DNA from: Lutibacter sp.
GTDB taxonomy: Bacteria; Bacteroidota; Bacteroidia; Flavobacteriales; Flavobacteriaceae
NCBI GenBank assembly: GCA_027449025.1
Contig: DAIDMK010000025.1
Span: 1-42,117, forward strand
DNA length: 42,117 bases
Direction of reading: 5' to 3'
Shown: positions 1 to 9,168 of the stretch, in pieces
How positions within the stretch are numbered: the stretch's first letter is position 1
Layout: each line of letters begins with the position of its first letter
Position numbers and translations under genes: made by a program
The notes under the pieces: generated by a model
Databases searched by the model: none
Told to the model about the DNA's origin: nothing
Seen by the model: only the letters and a program-made list of their open reading frames with translations

Positions 1-291
1 TCTTCCCTAAAAAACCTTCATTAAATATAGAAATAATAGATAATGGCATTATGGCTTAAATCGAACTCACGTTAATTTAGTTAGCTATAAACAGCTACTT
101 AGGAACATTTCGTCAGTTAGGGACAGGTTGCCGCGTCAGCTTACTTCGGCTTAGGCCTCAGTAACCTTCCTCGCAATGACGGGGGTACAAATGATGTTTT
201 GCAATGATGGGGGGTTTTAATTAAAACTTTGAGTTTTAAGCTTTCACCTTTGAGCTTTGAGCTTTGAGCTTTCAACTTTAAGCTAACTCCC
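1..291. repeat. Intergenic stretch with dispersed palindromic repeat (copy 1) and heptamer tract
   Basis: No gene is visible here. Positions about 75-232 hold one copy of a dispersed repeat with the core GGACAGGTTGCCGCGTC followed by an imperfect hairpin and ending CCTCGCAATGACG. Related copies lie at about 2757-2935, 9257-9560 and 11440-11585. Positions 226-282 are a degenerate tandem run of CTTTGAG, CTTTCAC and CTTTCAA units ending just downstream of the stop codon of the minus-strand epimerase gene. The first 60 bases show nothing recognisable. Confidence 0.7.
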
Positions 292-1287
292 TTATACTTT
301 AACCTCTCTTAAATGCTCCCAATACCAACTCACTGCTTCTTCCAAACCTTGTTGTATGGAGAATTTAGGATCGTAGCCCAGTAATATTTTCGCTTTATCG
401 ATGCTGGCCAAAGAATGGGGAATGTCTCCCGCTCTGTTGGGTCCGTAAATGACTTCAATACTTGCAATGGCAGGGTCAAAAACGGATAATTGATTTTTAA
501 GGGAAGCCATTAATTCGTTTAAGGTGGTGCGTTCTCCGAAGGCTGTGTTGTACACGGTGTTTAAGGCTTCCGGATTTTCGGTGGCCATAGCCAATACATT
601 CATTTGAATTACATTGTCTATATAGGTATAGTCTCTTGAATACTCGCCATCGCCGTTGATTACCGGACTTTCGTGTTTCATCAGTTGAATTACAAACTTG
701 GGAATTACCGCGGCATAAGCGCCGTTGGGATTCTGTTTTCTTCCAAACACATTGAAATAACGCAGGCCAATGGTGTCTAATCCATAGGTTCTGTGAAAGA
801 TATCGGCATATAATTCATTTACATATTTGGTGATGGCATAAGGTGATAAGGGCTTGCCAATGGTATCTTCTACTTTGGGTAAGGCTTCTGAGTCTCCGTA
901 AGTGGAAGAGCTGGCGGCGTAAATAAAGCGTTTTACTTTGGCTTCTTTGGCCGCTACCAGCATATTCACAAAACCTGAGATATTCACGTTTGTTGAAGTT
1001 GCCGGATCGATGATGGAACGTGGTACGGAGCCTAAAGCGGCTTCATGTAACACATACTCAATATTTTTACAAGCTTTGGCACAATCATCCGGATTTCTGA
1101 TGTCGCCACCAATTAATTCGAAATTTGGATTGGGCATTAAATGTGCTATATTTTCCATTTTACCTGTGGAAAAATTATCCAAGCAGCGTACTTTGTTGTT
1201 GTGTTTTAACAGGTATTCACAGAGGTTTGAGCCTATAAAGCCTGCGCCTCCTGTTACGAGTATTGTTTTGTTTTGTATTTGTTTCAT
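292..1287 (-). CDS. WbpP-like UDP-N-acetylglucosamine 4-epimerase (SDR family)
   Basis: Predicted cytoplasmic extended short-chain dehydrogenase/reductase that epimerises C4 of a UDP-hexose, probably interconverting UDP-GlcNAc and UDP-GalNAc for polysaccharide synthesis. The Rossmann motif GGAGFIG is at residues 13-19, the catalytic Ser region SSSTYG at about 127-131, and the YxxxK pair at Tyr150/Lys154. The stretch NVFGRKQNPNGAYAAVIPKF resembles WbpP/TviC-type epimerases more than classical GalE, which is why N-acetylated substrates are favoured. The length of 331 aa is typical. It is the last polysaccharide gene before the left edge, downstream of wzz-like and wza-like genes on the same strand. 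Substrate choice is inference; a UDP-glucuronate epimerase is the main alternative. Confidence 0.88.
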   Translation of the reverse strand: MKQIQNKTILVTGGAGFIGSNLCEYLLKHNNKVRCLDNFSTGKMENIAHLMPNPNFELIGGDIRNPDDCAKACKNIEYVLHEAALGSVPRSIIDPATSTNVNISGFVNMLVAAKEAKVKRFIYAASSSTYGDSEALPKVEDTIGKPLSPYAITKYVNELYADIFHRTYGLDTIGLRYFNVFGRKQNPNGAYAAVIPKFVIQLMKHESPVINGDGEYSRDYTYIDNVIQMNVLAMATENPEALNTVYNTAFGERTTLNELMASLKNQLSVFDPAIASIEVIYGPNRAGDIPHSLASIDKAKILLGYDPKFSIQQGLEEAVSWYWEHLREVKV

Positions 1288-1306
1288 TGCTTTTTTAGAT
1301 TATACG

Positions 1307-1766
1307 AATTAATCCGAATTGATCCGAATTATGCGAATTATTACGAATTGGATGAATTTAATATTCTTTTATAAGTTAAAGAAGGTGTTCCAAAATTAAT
1401 GAGCATTCCCAATTCCATTTTTGTGCATTTTAAATAATTTTTTAGCTGTGCGTTAAATGCAATAGGTATTTGTACTACTGCTTTTATTTCCAAAATAATT
1501 GTATCATAACATACGAAGTCTGCTCTATACTGTTTTTTTAATTTCTGATTGTCATAAAATAATTCCAACTTCACTTGTTTTTTAAAAGGGATATTTTGGA
1601 TTTGAAATTCCTTTTCCAAAGCTTCTTCATAAACCGCCTCCAAGAATCCAGCACCTAATGAACGATGAACTTTCATACGAGCACCAATAATTTTAAAGCT
1701 TTCTTCTTTGTAAAGAATTTTATTACTGGAATCCATTCGTGAAATTCGGATTAATTCGGATTAATT
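1307..1766. repeat. 24-bp inverted repeat flanking the GxxExxY gene
   Basis: The left arm at 1307-1330 and the right arm at 1743-1766 are reverse complements over 24 bp with one mismatch. Each arm is built from repeats of the unit TTAATCCGAA or its complement. Together they bracket the GxxExxY gene, including its start and stop. Further degenerate CGAATTA units continue from the left arm towards the stop codon. The arrangement looks like a small cassette with terminal inverted repeats; whether it moves is inference. Confidence 0.7.
1341..1736 (-). CDS. GxxExxY family protein
   Basis: A 131-aa protein with the name-giving motif at residues 30-36 (GFLEAVY), followed by a PD-(D/E)XK-like core: YRADFVCYD around residue 75 and ILEIKAV shortly after. 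These are consistent with the Asp and Glu-x-Lys of a nuclease-like fold. The family is common in Bacteroidota and often sits in polysaccharide loci, but its biochemical role is not established. It lies between inverted repeats (1307-1330 and 1743-1766) and among minus-strand polysaccharide genes, which suggests insertion as a cassette rather than a dedicated role in sugar synthesis. Family assignment is secure; nuclease activity is a guess from motifs. Confidence 0.85.
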   Translation of the reverse strand: MDSSNKILYKEESFKIIGARMKVHRSLGAGFLEAVYEEALEKEFQIQNIPFKKQVKLELFYDNQKLKKQYRADFVCYDTIILEIKAVVQIPIAFNAQLKNYLKCTKMELGMLINFGTPSLTYKRILNSSNS

Positions 1767-1781
1767 TGCAGATAGATTCAT

Positions 1782-2396
1782 TTAAAAAATATCGGTGGCC
1801 ATATCGGTCAGAAAATCTTTAATTTCTTTATCTGGCACAGGTTGAACAAGAAATTCAACAGGTTCGGTGTAGTCAATGTCTTTATAAAATGCCAACTGTT
1901 GCCGAAATAATTTCTCTGAGAATTGCTGTCCAAAAATTTCTTCGGCTTCTGCGCATATTTCTTTTAAACTGTGATAATCTCGGATGATAAAATACAAATC
2001 TACATAATCTTTCCATTTTGCCCTTCGCCCCAATGCAAAAGCTTTCATTGCGGCCAAAGACAGCAAAGTTGGTATATTCATATTTTCACCAACCTTTATG
2101 GGATGTTTTACCGGAAAAGGAAAACTAAAAAATGTAATTTTCACCTCATTGATTAAAAGGTGAAGCTGGTCAAAATCCTCAAAAATTGGTATTTTACTAA
2201 AAGGAAATTCCATTAATTTTCCTTTAATCCTAACTTTATTAAGTTGTTTATCGGTAAACAAATCAAAATCGATGGAACGCCTATGCCCAATTTGAAGTGC
2301 TATTGCAGTGCCTCCAACCATATAAAAGGATCGTTTAAAACCTTTAATGTATGGTAACAATTCGACTTGCCTGTCCTTAAATATTTCAGTGTGCAT
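1782..2396 (-). CDS. AbiEii/AbiGii-type nucleotidyltransferase (toxin-like)
   Basis: A 204-aa protein of the nucleotidyltransferase family that includes the AbiEii toxin. MVGGTAIALQIGHR (residues 26-39) contains the GG-T element, and SIDFDLFTD (41-49) supplies the metal-binding D43-x-D45 pair of the polymerase-beta-like fold. In the family such enzymes modify tRNA or other RNA and can act as toxins in phage-defence modules. The start codon overlaps the upstream 93-aa gene by 11 nt, so the two are translationally coupled like an antitoxin-toxin pair. It interrupts the run of polysaccharide genes and is probably an acquired module. Family assignment is firm; toxicity is inference. Confidence 0.82.
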   Translation of the reverse strand: MHTEIFKDRQVELLPYIKGFKRSFYMVGGTAIALQIGHRRSIDFDLFTDKQLNKVRIKGKLMEFPFSKIPIFEDFDQLHLLINEVKITFFSFPFPVKHPIKVGENMNIPTLLSLAAMKAFALGRRAKWKDYVDLYFIIRDYHSLKEICAEAEEIFGQQFSEKLFRQQLAFYKDIDYTEPVEFLVQPVPDKEIKDFLTDMATDIF

Positions 2397-2667
2397 ATTT
2401 TCTAAAAACCAGCTTAAAATAGTTAATGGTAAGTTCTTGATAGTTTCCTTTTCGTCGGTTACTGATGGTTATTGAATCAAAAAATATTTTTGCGACTTCT
2501 TTAATACCCAATAAATGAAATAACTGCAGTATTGCATTCATATCCCCATAGTTTAAAATTGTTTCCACCAGCAATTCCTGACTGATATCTTCTTTTTTAT
2601 CCTCAGGAATATACCAAAAAAGGTTGCTGTTTTTATGGATAAACTGTTTTATTTCAGGGCTGTTCAT
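2386..2667 (-). CDS. Small partner protein of the AbiEii-like gene (putative antitoxin)
   Basis: A 93-aa protein starting MNSPEIKQF. A longer reading frame could begin six codons upstream at TTG, but the ATG at 2667 is the better start. It is predicted helical with a polar N-terminus; WYIPEDKKEDIS and a C-terminal basic stretch are its visible features. It overlaps the downstream nucleotidyltransferase gene by 11 nt, and this pairing recurs in Bacteroidota beside AbiEii-type genes. No HTH motif could be assigned by eye. The antitoxin role is inferred only from position and coupling. Confidence 0.65.
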   Translation of the reverse strand: MNSPEIKQFIHKNSNLFWYIPEDKKEDISQELLVETILNYGDMNAILQLFHLLGIKEVAKIFFDSITISNRRKGNYQELTINYFKLVFRKYAH

Positions 2668-3109
2668 CGTTTTGTGTTTTATCAAAGATACACAAAAATC
2701 GTGTAAATACGGCTTGTTAAAATCTTAAATTTATTGGTTTTATAGGGTGTTTTTTCGTCATTGCAAGGCTTTGAAAAAATTAGCCTGTGTTGATTTTATT
2801 TTTAGGTGGTAATTTGTTAATTATAATTTAGCTAGTTAGAAACAACTACTTAGGGACATTTCGTCAGTTAGGGGCAGGTTGCCACGTCTGATTACTCGGC
2901 TCCGCCGAGGTAATCTTCCTCGCAATGACGAAATTTGTTTTCACTTTAACTTTTAATATTTAATATCTAATATTTAACTTTGAGCTTTTAACTTTTAATA
3001 TTTAATATCTAATATTTAACTTTCACCTTTGAGCTTCTAATTTCTCACTCCCATTCCATTGCCTCTTTGAGTTTTAAGTTCTGAGTTTTAAGTTCTTAAT
3101 TATAAATTG
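2668..3109. repeat. Intergenic repeat block (copy 2) with heptamer-like and ATATTTAA tracts
   Basis: No gene is visible. About 2757-2935 holds a full copy of the dispersed palindromic repeat: it opens with CGTCATTGCAAGG, closes with CCTCGCAATGACG, and has a well-formed internal hairpin (ACTCGGC, loop TCC, GCCGAGGT). About 2945-3100 is a mixture of CTTTGAGCTT-type units and a twice-repeated segment of the form TTTAATATCTAATATTTAAC, ending just downstream of the wzz-like stop codon. Confidence 0.65.
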
Positions 3110-4234
3110 CTAAATATCTGTTCCTTCAGAATTCCATTTTCCTTTAATATCAAGAATAAACATCCTGCCAAACACCATCCCAATACCAATAACACCTCCT
3201 AAGAAAGTCCATATCACCAAAATAAGTGGCCTATTGGGTTTTGATTTTTCAATAGGCACTGAAACTGGCTTTAACACCGTAAATACCGGCGTATCTTCTT
3301 TTACTTGTATTTGCTGCGTTTCCAGTTGTTTCGCCAATTCGGTATATACATCTTGCGCTAAATCTTTTTCCGATTGCAATCGCTCTAAAGTGGTTTGGGC
3401 AAGGGCTGTGTTTACAAATTGGTTGCGATCTCTAAAACTTGCCAATTGTTGTTGTGCGTCTTTAAATGCTATTTCTTTTTCGGCATAGCGTTCCTGAATA
3501 AATTTTAGTGACTCAGAAGATTTCAGCACTTTAAAACTGATGATATATTGCTGCAATAATTCCTGCGCACGCTGGGTTAATTCTGCAGCCGGAATAGCTT
3601 CGGGCATAGTTGCAGCCAAACTCACATATCCATCTTTGTCATTAACATCCAGTGATAATTGATCGCTTAATTGTTTGATGAGTTCATTTTCTTCATTGGT
3701 AAGGGTTAATAATTGGTTGCCCTCATCAACTCCGCTCGGGGTAACACCTGCCGGCTTTATGGCTTTGATGATAATGCCCGGTAAACCGATGGTATATTTT
3801 TTGAGATAGCCTAACAATCCTGGACTATAGATATCGGTATAATATTGCGAATAGGTGACTTTTTTGCTTTGCCCGTCAATTGTTAAAGGCGTTTGCAACA
3901 ATTCCTTTTGAAAAGGAATGCTGTTTACAATTTGTGGATATAAGGTAGGTGAAATTCCGGAATCACCTCCCATACTCCCTAAATTGATACCTGCCAAAGA
4001 AGCCAGACCGCTTAAATTGCCACCAACTTTTTTGCTATCACTGGCAGGAACCATCGTGGTTGAAGCTGTAAATTCTTTTGGTGATAAAATAGCGATAAAT
4101 AACCCTATCGCCATAAAAATCAAGACCATTTTAATCACTATTTTACGACCCTCCCAGCCTGTTTTGGCCAATGCGATCAGGTCTATTTCGTCGTCCTCGT
4201 TATGAAGTGTTGGTTTTGTATCTTGTTGGGCCAT
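3110..4234 (-). CDS. Wzz/GumC-like polysaccharide chain-length determinant
   Basis: A 374-aa inner-membrane co-polymerase predicted to control polymer length together with the SLBB exporter encoded just upstream. A charged cytoplasmic N-terminus precedes transmembrane segment 1 (about 32-50). A long periplasmic region follows, rich in coiled coil at about 245-310. The family Pro-rich signature KPNRPL comes just before transmembrane segment 2 (about 337-360). A short cytoplasmic tail lacks a tyrosine-kinase domain. The length and layout fit the Wzz family. It follows the Wza-like and S23 genes on the same strand, so export and length control are encoded together. Confidence 0.88.
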   Translation of the reverse strand: MAQQDTKPTLHNEDDEIDLIALAKTGWEGRKIVIKMVLIFMAIGLFIAILSPKEFTASTTMVPASDSKKVGGNLSGLASLAGINLGSMGGDSGISPTLYPQIVNSIPFQKELLQTPLTIDGQSKKVTYSQYYTDIYSPGLLGYLKKYTIGLPGIIIKAIKPAGVTPSGVDEGNQLLTLTNEENELIKQLSDQLSLDVNDKDGYVSLAATMPEAIPAAELTQRAQELLQQYIISFKVLKSSESLKFIQERYAEKEIAFKDAQQQLASFRDRNQFVNTALAQTTLERLQSEKDLAQDVYTELAKQLETQQIQVKEDTPVFTVLKPVSVPIEKSKPNRPLILVIWTFLGGVIGIGMVFGRMFILDIKGKWNSEGTDI

Positions 4235-4404
4235 GGTATTTAATTTATTTTTTTAGAAACTTGGAATCAGGTTTTGGGTTTTGGGTTATTTTGTGTTTTT
4301 GCCTAAATAATGTTGTGCTTTTTTTAACTTAAAACCTATAACTTATAACTCAAAACTAAATCGTTAAAATGGTTTTGGGATTTGGATTTTGTAAAATCTA
4401 ATAA

Positions 4405-4773
4405 TCAAATATTATTTTCTTTTGTGCTTTTTACAATTTTAGTTATGATATTAACGATACTATTTACTTCGTTGATAAGTACTTCCTTTTTATCAAAATC
4501 AGATAAATAGTTTGACCTCTCTAATAACCGAATCCAATATTTACTTTCTCTTGCTTCTTTGCTGGCAATTGACATCTTTGAAATAAAATCTTTCCTGCTT
4601 TGAGCTGCTTGAGCTTCTTCAACATTAGCCCCAATCGAAGTTCCTGATCTTAATAACTGCTTTGAAAGAACATATTCTTGTTTACTGTTTAGATGCTTAT
4701 ACAATTCTATAATAAGCAAAGCAAATTTAAATGTTCTTTCATCTATTTTTATTTCATTCATAAACATCTTCAC
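4405..4773 (-). CDS. S23 four-helix-bundle protein (first copy)
   Basis: A 122-aa all-helical protein of the family related to the protein encoded by the 23S rRNA intervening sequence of some spirochaetes. Family hallmarks are RSGTSIGANVEEAQAAQSR (about 47-65), KDFISKMSIASKEARE and YWIRLL. An alternative start four codons later (MNEIK, 4761) is equally plausible. These genes recur within polysaccharide loci of Bacteroidota and no enzymatic role is known. A diverged second copy is at 10245-10613. It sits between the Wza-like and Wzz-like genes. Confidence 0.85.
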   Translation of the reverse strand: MKMFMNEIKIDERTFKFALLIIELYKHLNSKQEYVLSKQLLRSGTSIGANVEEAQAAQSRKDFISKMSIASKEARESKYWIRLLERSNYLSDFDKKEVLINEVNSIVNIITKIVKSTKENNI

Positions 4774-4910
4774 TGTAAAACTTAAAAGTCATAATTTCAT
4801 CAACAATCCCAACTTAAAACCTAAAACTCAAAATCTAAAACTTTTCCAACAACAGCTAATTACACCTGTTTATAGACTTCTGTCTTCAGAAGAATGACAC
4901 CCTATTTATA

Positions 4911-7358
4911 TTAAAATGCTTTAATTAACAGCCCCAATGTTCCGAGTGCTGTAGTGATCCCTAAAATTTCAGCAATAGACATCCGGCTCTTTTCCGCCTT
5001 TTGGGGCACCAAAATTAAAGCGCCAGGCGTTACTTCAGGATAAACCTTAAAAAAGACAAAACTTTTAGTGCTTCTTATATTTCCATTAGCATAAATTACA
5101 TAGGACTTGCTTTTTTTGGCTTTTTCTGAAAAACCTCCAGAATTATTGATATAGTCTTTAAATGAACTTGTTTTGTCAAATCGAGAAAGGGATGGGGACA
5201 ATACTTCTCCCCTAACTTCCACTGTTTGTTTTTCTGATGGGATAATTAATACATCTCCTTCCTGAAGGATTAAATCATACTTTGATTTTTTTCCACTTGC
5301 GGTCATAATCTTTTCCAAGTCAATTCCAATTTTAAATTCCTTAGACTCATTAATATCATCTGCCACCAAAGAATCTTTTGCTATGAGTCCTTCCAATAAT
5401 TTTAACTGTTCGCTTTTTATTGAATTGGTCACTTTTCTTAATATGGTAGCACCTTTCAAATAAGCATAAGGCGAAAAGCCTCCTGCCTTGTTCACCAAAT
5501 CAGAAATACGCTCATCTTTATTAACTATGGAATAATCTCCCGGATAGGCCACTTCTCCTTGGATACTTACATTTTTTTGAGAGGTGAATCCTTTCAAATA
5601 ACGCACAGAAACCCTATCAAAAGGTTCCAGAAAGAAAACATTGTTTCCTTCTATAATCAAATTGTTGGAACTTGATTGTTTTATGTTTTTGCTGATGGTT
5701 TTAAAATCACCATCTATCAATCTTCTGGAAATGTCAATAACAGTTGCATCAGCACCGTCTTTAAAACCACCCGAAATGGCAATTAAATCTTCTACTCGCA
5801 TATTTTCAACAAACGCAATTGATTGTGGGTTGTTCACTGCTCCATCAATGGAAACTGACTGTTTTTCTTTTAAACTTTGTTCGCTAAAAATAATAATCTT
5901 GTCCTCTCTTTTCAAAACAATATCTGTTTTTCTTTCCATCACATCCTTTACGGAAAAAGATAAAAGTTCTTGTTTTACATCATCAATTGTTCTGTAAATA
6001 ACACCTCGGTCAATAAAGGCATCATCTTTTAAACCAGAAGCTTTTTCCAACAATCCTATCAGGCTAAGTCCTTCTGTTAATTCATAATCTCCAGGTCTAT
6101 AAACGGCACCTTCAATAGTCACCCTATTTTCAAAACGGTCGATAATCTCTCCAACCATTAATTTATCACCATCTCTCAGCACAAAATTCCCTTGTTCTTT
6201 TAGTACAATTTCACTTACCTCTTTTTGCTTGCCGTTTACGCGTTCTAGCAACAAGCGTTCCTGATAGGCTTCTGAAGTAAACCCACTAAAGAAATTAATC
6301 AAATCGCTAATGGTTTCCCCATGTTTTAATTCATATAACCCAGGACGCTTTACATTTCCTGCAACTTCAATTTTGCTTCCATAAGGTTTTACAATGATAA
6401 CATCCTGATCGCGCAACATCACATTGCCCACTTCCGATCCGTTTATTAAATAGTCATAAATATCAAATTTGCCATATTCTTGCCCTGCTCTTATAACTTT
6501 TATAGTTCTAAATGTCCCTTTCTCTGTTGGACCTCCTGAAGCATATAACGCATTTAAAACAGTGGAAAGCGCACTTAATGAGTAAGTTCCAGGAACTTTT
6601 ACCTCTCCAATAATATTCACTTGTACGGTGCGAACTCCCACCAAGGACACATCAGCATACACTTTACTGTAACTGTTGCCAGAGGCTCCAATTCCACTAT
6701 ATATTTTCCTTAAATATGAGATAATTTTCTCTTTTGCTTTGTCAATTGACAATCCGCTAACATAAATGGGTCCAATGTTTTCAATGCGAATAGCGCCTTC
6801 TCTGTCAACCTTTTTTCTGTAATTATTCTGTGCAGCACCCCAAATATCAATTAAAATTTCATCTCCGGGACCAAGTTGATAGGTTGCCGGTGTCGCTAAA
6901 TTTAAATTTGGCGTAAATGAAATATTCGGATTGCTAAAAAAATCGTATCCAAACAAAGGGTTTTTTTGTGCCTTCTCAGGTGCTTTGCCTTCCAATCCAA
7001 ATTTTTCAATAGTTGATATTTCTGCTGCATTTGCAGTTCCTTCAATTAAACCCACACTATTTGGATCAGTATATTTCAGCCCCGAAATTCGTTGTCTTAA
7101 TTTAGAAAACTGGCTTGCGGGCATCCCTTTAGAGATTGCGATAGCTTCTAATTGATCCAAGCTATATCCTTCTGCCTTTGCCTTATTCCAATAAGAAGAA
7201 ATTTGCTCATCAGAAAGACTATCAACATCAACCTTGGATAACTGGCTCGCTGAGATCTCTTGTGCTTTTGCTTGTTGTGAAGTGAAAACAGACAATAAGA
7301 ACACTAACACTATGGTGCAATATTTAACTATTTTAACTAATTTTCTTAGGTTTTGCAT
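4911..7358 (-). CDS. SLBB-domain polysaccharide export protein (Wza-like)
   Basis: An 815-aa outer-membrane export protein, much longer than enterobacterial Wza because of extra SLBB domains. The N-terminus has a hydrophobic signal segment (about 11-25) ending near QQAKAQE. The poly-export domain begins with the hallmark YQLGPGDEILIDIWG (about 160-174). At least five SLBB-type repeats follow, recognisable by recurring G-x-V-x-x-P-G-x-Y elements such as GEVKVPGTYSL, GNVKRPGLYEL, GAVYRPGDYEL and GEVAYPGDYSI. A C-terminal hydrophobic helix (about 795-812) may anchor it. There is no lipobox cysteine in the signal segment, unlike Wza. It should form the translocation channel with the Wzz-like protein downstream. 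Confidence 0.9.
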   Translation of the reverse strand: MQNLRKLVKIVKYCTIVLVFLLSVFTSQQAKAQEISASQLSKVDVDSLSDEQISSYWNKAKAEGYSLDQLEAIAISKGMPASQFSKLRQRISGLKYTDPNSVGLIEGTANAAEISTIEKFGLEGKAPEKAQKNPLFGYDFFSNPNISFTPNLNLATPATYQLGPGDEILIDIWGAAQNNYRKKVDREGAIRIENIGPIYVSGLSIDKAKEKIISYLRKIYSGIGASGNSYSKVYADVSLVGVRTVQVNIIGEVKVPGTYSLSALSTVLNALYASGGPTEKGTFRTIKVIRAGQEYGKFDIYDYLINGSEVGNVMLRDQDVIIVKPYGSKIEVAGNVKRPGLYELKHGETISDLINFFSGFTSEAYQERLLLERVNGKQKEVSEIVLKEQGNFVLRDGDKLMVGEIIDRFENRVTIEGAVYRPGDYELTEGLSLIGLLEKASGLKDDAFIDRGVIYRTIDDVKQELLSFSVKDVMERKTDIVLKREDKIIIFSEQSLKEKQSVSIDGAVNNPQSIAFVENMRVEDLIAISGGFKDGADATVIDISRRLIDGDFKTISKNIKQSSSNNLIIEGNNVFFLEPFDRVSVRYLKGFTSQKNVSIQGEVAYPGDYSIVNKDERISDLVNKAGGFSPYAYLKGATILRKVTNSIKSEQLKLLEGLIAKDSLVADDINESKEFKIGIDLEKIMTASGKKSKYDLILQEGDVLIIPSEKQTVEVRGEVLSPSLSRFDKTSSFKDYINNSGGFSEKAKKSKSYVIYANGNIRSTKSFVFFKVYPEVTPGALILVPQKAEKSRMSIAEILGITTALGTLGLLIKAF

Positions 7359-7836
7359 ATTTAATTTTTTTCTTTTTTCTCGCTAATTGACAAAAATATT
7401 CTTTTTTTAAAGATTTTTAATTTTTAGACAGTAAATTTATTTTATTTTATTAAGGTTTTAATATAATTACAAATAAAATAAATTCCATTCCATGGCTTCG
7501 CCTCAGTAACTCCCATCAATGTGTTCCCTTAATTTTAACCGGGCACAAATTTAGGTGTATTAAAGAGATAATCTGTGCTACACAAGCCTTTTTGCCTTGC
7601 TGCCTTGCAGTCGTTCTATTTCACCTTTGAGCTTTCAACTTTGAGCTTTCAACTTTGAACTTTCAACTTTGAGCTTTCACCTTTCACCTTTCAACTTTGA
7701 GCTTTCACCTTTCACCTTTGAGCTTTCAACTTTGAGCTTTCACCTTTGAGCTTTCACCTTTGAGCTTTCACCTTTGAGCTTTCAAAGCCCCTCGCACTGG
7801 CTGGCCCATTGCTAAAAATGTCCACTGGACATTTTT
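7359..7836. repeat. Intergenic region with long CTTTGAG/CTTTCAC heptamer tract
   Basis: No gene is visible. Positions 7621-7785 are the longest heptamer-like tract in the window: about twenty consecutive 7-bp units drawn from CTTTGAG, CTTTCAC, CTTTCAA and CTTTGAA in varying order. The tract ends shortly downstream of the minus-strand ugd gene and its terminator hairpin. Positions 7380-7480 are AT-rich and contain the presumed leader of the wza-like gene. Confidence 0.75.
7814..7836 (-). terminator. Hairpin after ugd
   Basis: Arms AAAAATGTCC (7814-7823) and GGACATTTTT (7827-7836) pair perfectly around a 3-nt loop directly after the ugd stop codon, with a T run on the minus strand. A close relative, again followed by sequence like the ugd 3' end, lies at 15692-15730. 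Confidence 0.6.
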
Positions 7837-9168
7837 TTAACGCTCTGTCCTCCCAATCTGATAATACTCAAACCCTTTTTCTTCCAGGTTAAAAATATTG
7901 TATTGGTTGCGACCGTCGAAAATAAGGGGGAATTTTAATTGTATTTTAATTTCATCAAAATCGGGGGAACGGAATTCTTTCCATTCGGTTAGCAATATCA
8001 GGGCATCCGCATTTTTTAAGGCTTCGTATTTTGAGCTGACATACGTGATGTTTTTTAAATCTTTTAAATAGAAATCTTTTGCCTCTTCCATCGCTTTTGG
8101 GTCATATGCCTGAATTTTAGCACCTCTTTTTACCAATTCTTTAATCACATAAATGGCTGGGGCTTCGCGCATATCATCGGTTCCTGGCTTGAAAGCCAAT
8201 CCCCAAATACCAAAAGTTTTTCCTGTTAAATCTTCCCCAAAACGTTTCACTATTTTATGGGCAATCACCAGTTTTTGGGCATCGTTCACTTCTTCAACCG
8301 AAGTGATTAATTTTGGATTATAATTGTATTCAGAAGCTATTTTCATCAGCGCTTTTACATCTTTTGGAAAACATGAACCGCCGTAACCGCAGCCTGGGTA
8401 GATAAAGCTGTAGCCTATTCTGCTGTCGGATCCGATACCTATACGCACTTGATTGGCATCGGCACCCACTTTTTCGCAGATATTGGCGATTTCATTCATA
8501 AAGGAAATTTTGGTAGCCAACATAGTATTTGCCGCATATTTGGTCATTTCCGCAGAACGGACGTCCATCACAATAAAACGTTCATGCGACATAGAAAATG
8601 GGGCGTACAATTGTTTCATTTTTTCAATGGCAAAAGCACTTTCTGAACCAATTACCACCCTGTCTGGTTTCATAAAATCGACAATTGCGGCACCTTCTTT
8701 TAGAAATTCCGGATTTGACACCACCTCAAATTCAATAGCAACCCTTCTTTTATCCAATTCTTGCTGGATGGCTGCTTTTACCTTATCGGCTGTTCCTATG
8801 GGTACGGTAGATTTGTCAACCACCACCAAACGTTTTTGCATGGTTTCGCCGATAGATTTGGCCACTGCCAGCACATATTGAAGATCTGCTGAGCCATCAT
8901 CGCCCATTGGCGTACCTACGGCGATAAATACAACTTCAGCATTTTTGATTGCTTGCGCTAAATTGGTTGTGAAGAAAAGATTTTCATTCTCCACATTTTT
9001 TAGCACCATTGGCTCAAGCCCGGGTTCATAAATAGGAATGATTCCTTTGTTAAGGTTGTTAATTTTTGTGGCATCGATATCAACACAGGTAACTTTATTT
9101 CCCATTTCCGAGAAACAGGTTCCTGAAACCAATCCCACATATCCTGTGCCTATTACTGCTATGTTCAT
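7837..9168 (-). CDS. ugd: UDP-glucose 6-dehydrogenase
   Basis: Oxidises UDP-glucose to UDP-glucuronate with two NAD+, providing an acidic sugar precursor in the cytoplasm. Visible motifs are the N-terminal Rossmann GTGYVG (7-12), GTPMGDDG, the substrate-loop Glu in EFLKEGAA (Glu158 region), the catalytic Lys in ANTMLATKISF (Lys220) and the nucleophile Cys266 in GYGGSCFPKD. The second Rossmann domain starts near GKTFGIWGLAFKPGTDDMRE. Its 443-aa length is normal. The N-terminal sequence is of the UDP-glucose class rather than the WbpA/WbpO UDP-HexNAc class. It lies upstream of the export genes on the same strand. Confidence 0.94.
   Translation of the reverse strand: MNIAVIGTGYVGLVSGTCFSEMGNKVTCVDIDATKINNLNKGIIPIYEPGLEPMVLKNVENENLFFTTNLAQAIKNAEVVFIAVGTPMGDDGSADLQYVLAVAKSIGETMQKRLVVVDKSTVPIGTADKVKAAIQQELDKRRVAIEFEVVSNPEFLKEGAAIVDFMKPDRVVIGSESAFAIEKMKQLYAPFSMSHERFIVMDVRSAEMTKYAANTMLATKISFMNEIANICEKVGADANQVRIGIGSDSRIGYSFIYPGCGYGGSCFPKDVKALMKIASEYNYNPKLITSVEEVNDAQKLVIAHKIVKRFGEDLTGKTFGIWGLAFKPGTDDMREAPAIYVIKELVKRGAKIQAYDPKAMEEAKDFYLKDLKNITYVSSKYEALKNADALILLTEWKEFRSPDFDEIKIQLKFPLIFDGRNQYNIFNLEEKGFEYYQIGRTER

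Noticed and set aside
7621-7785. CRISPR array in the repeat tract
   Set aside because: Units are 7 bp, degenerate and contiguous, without unique spacers, and no cas genes are near.
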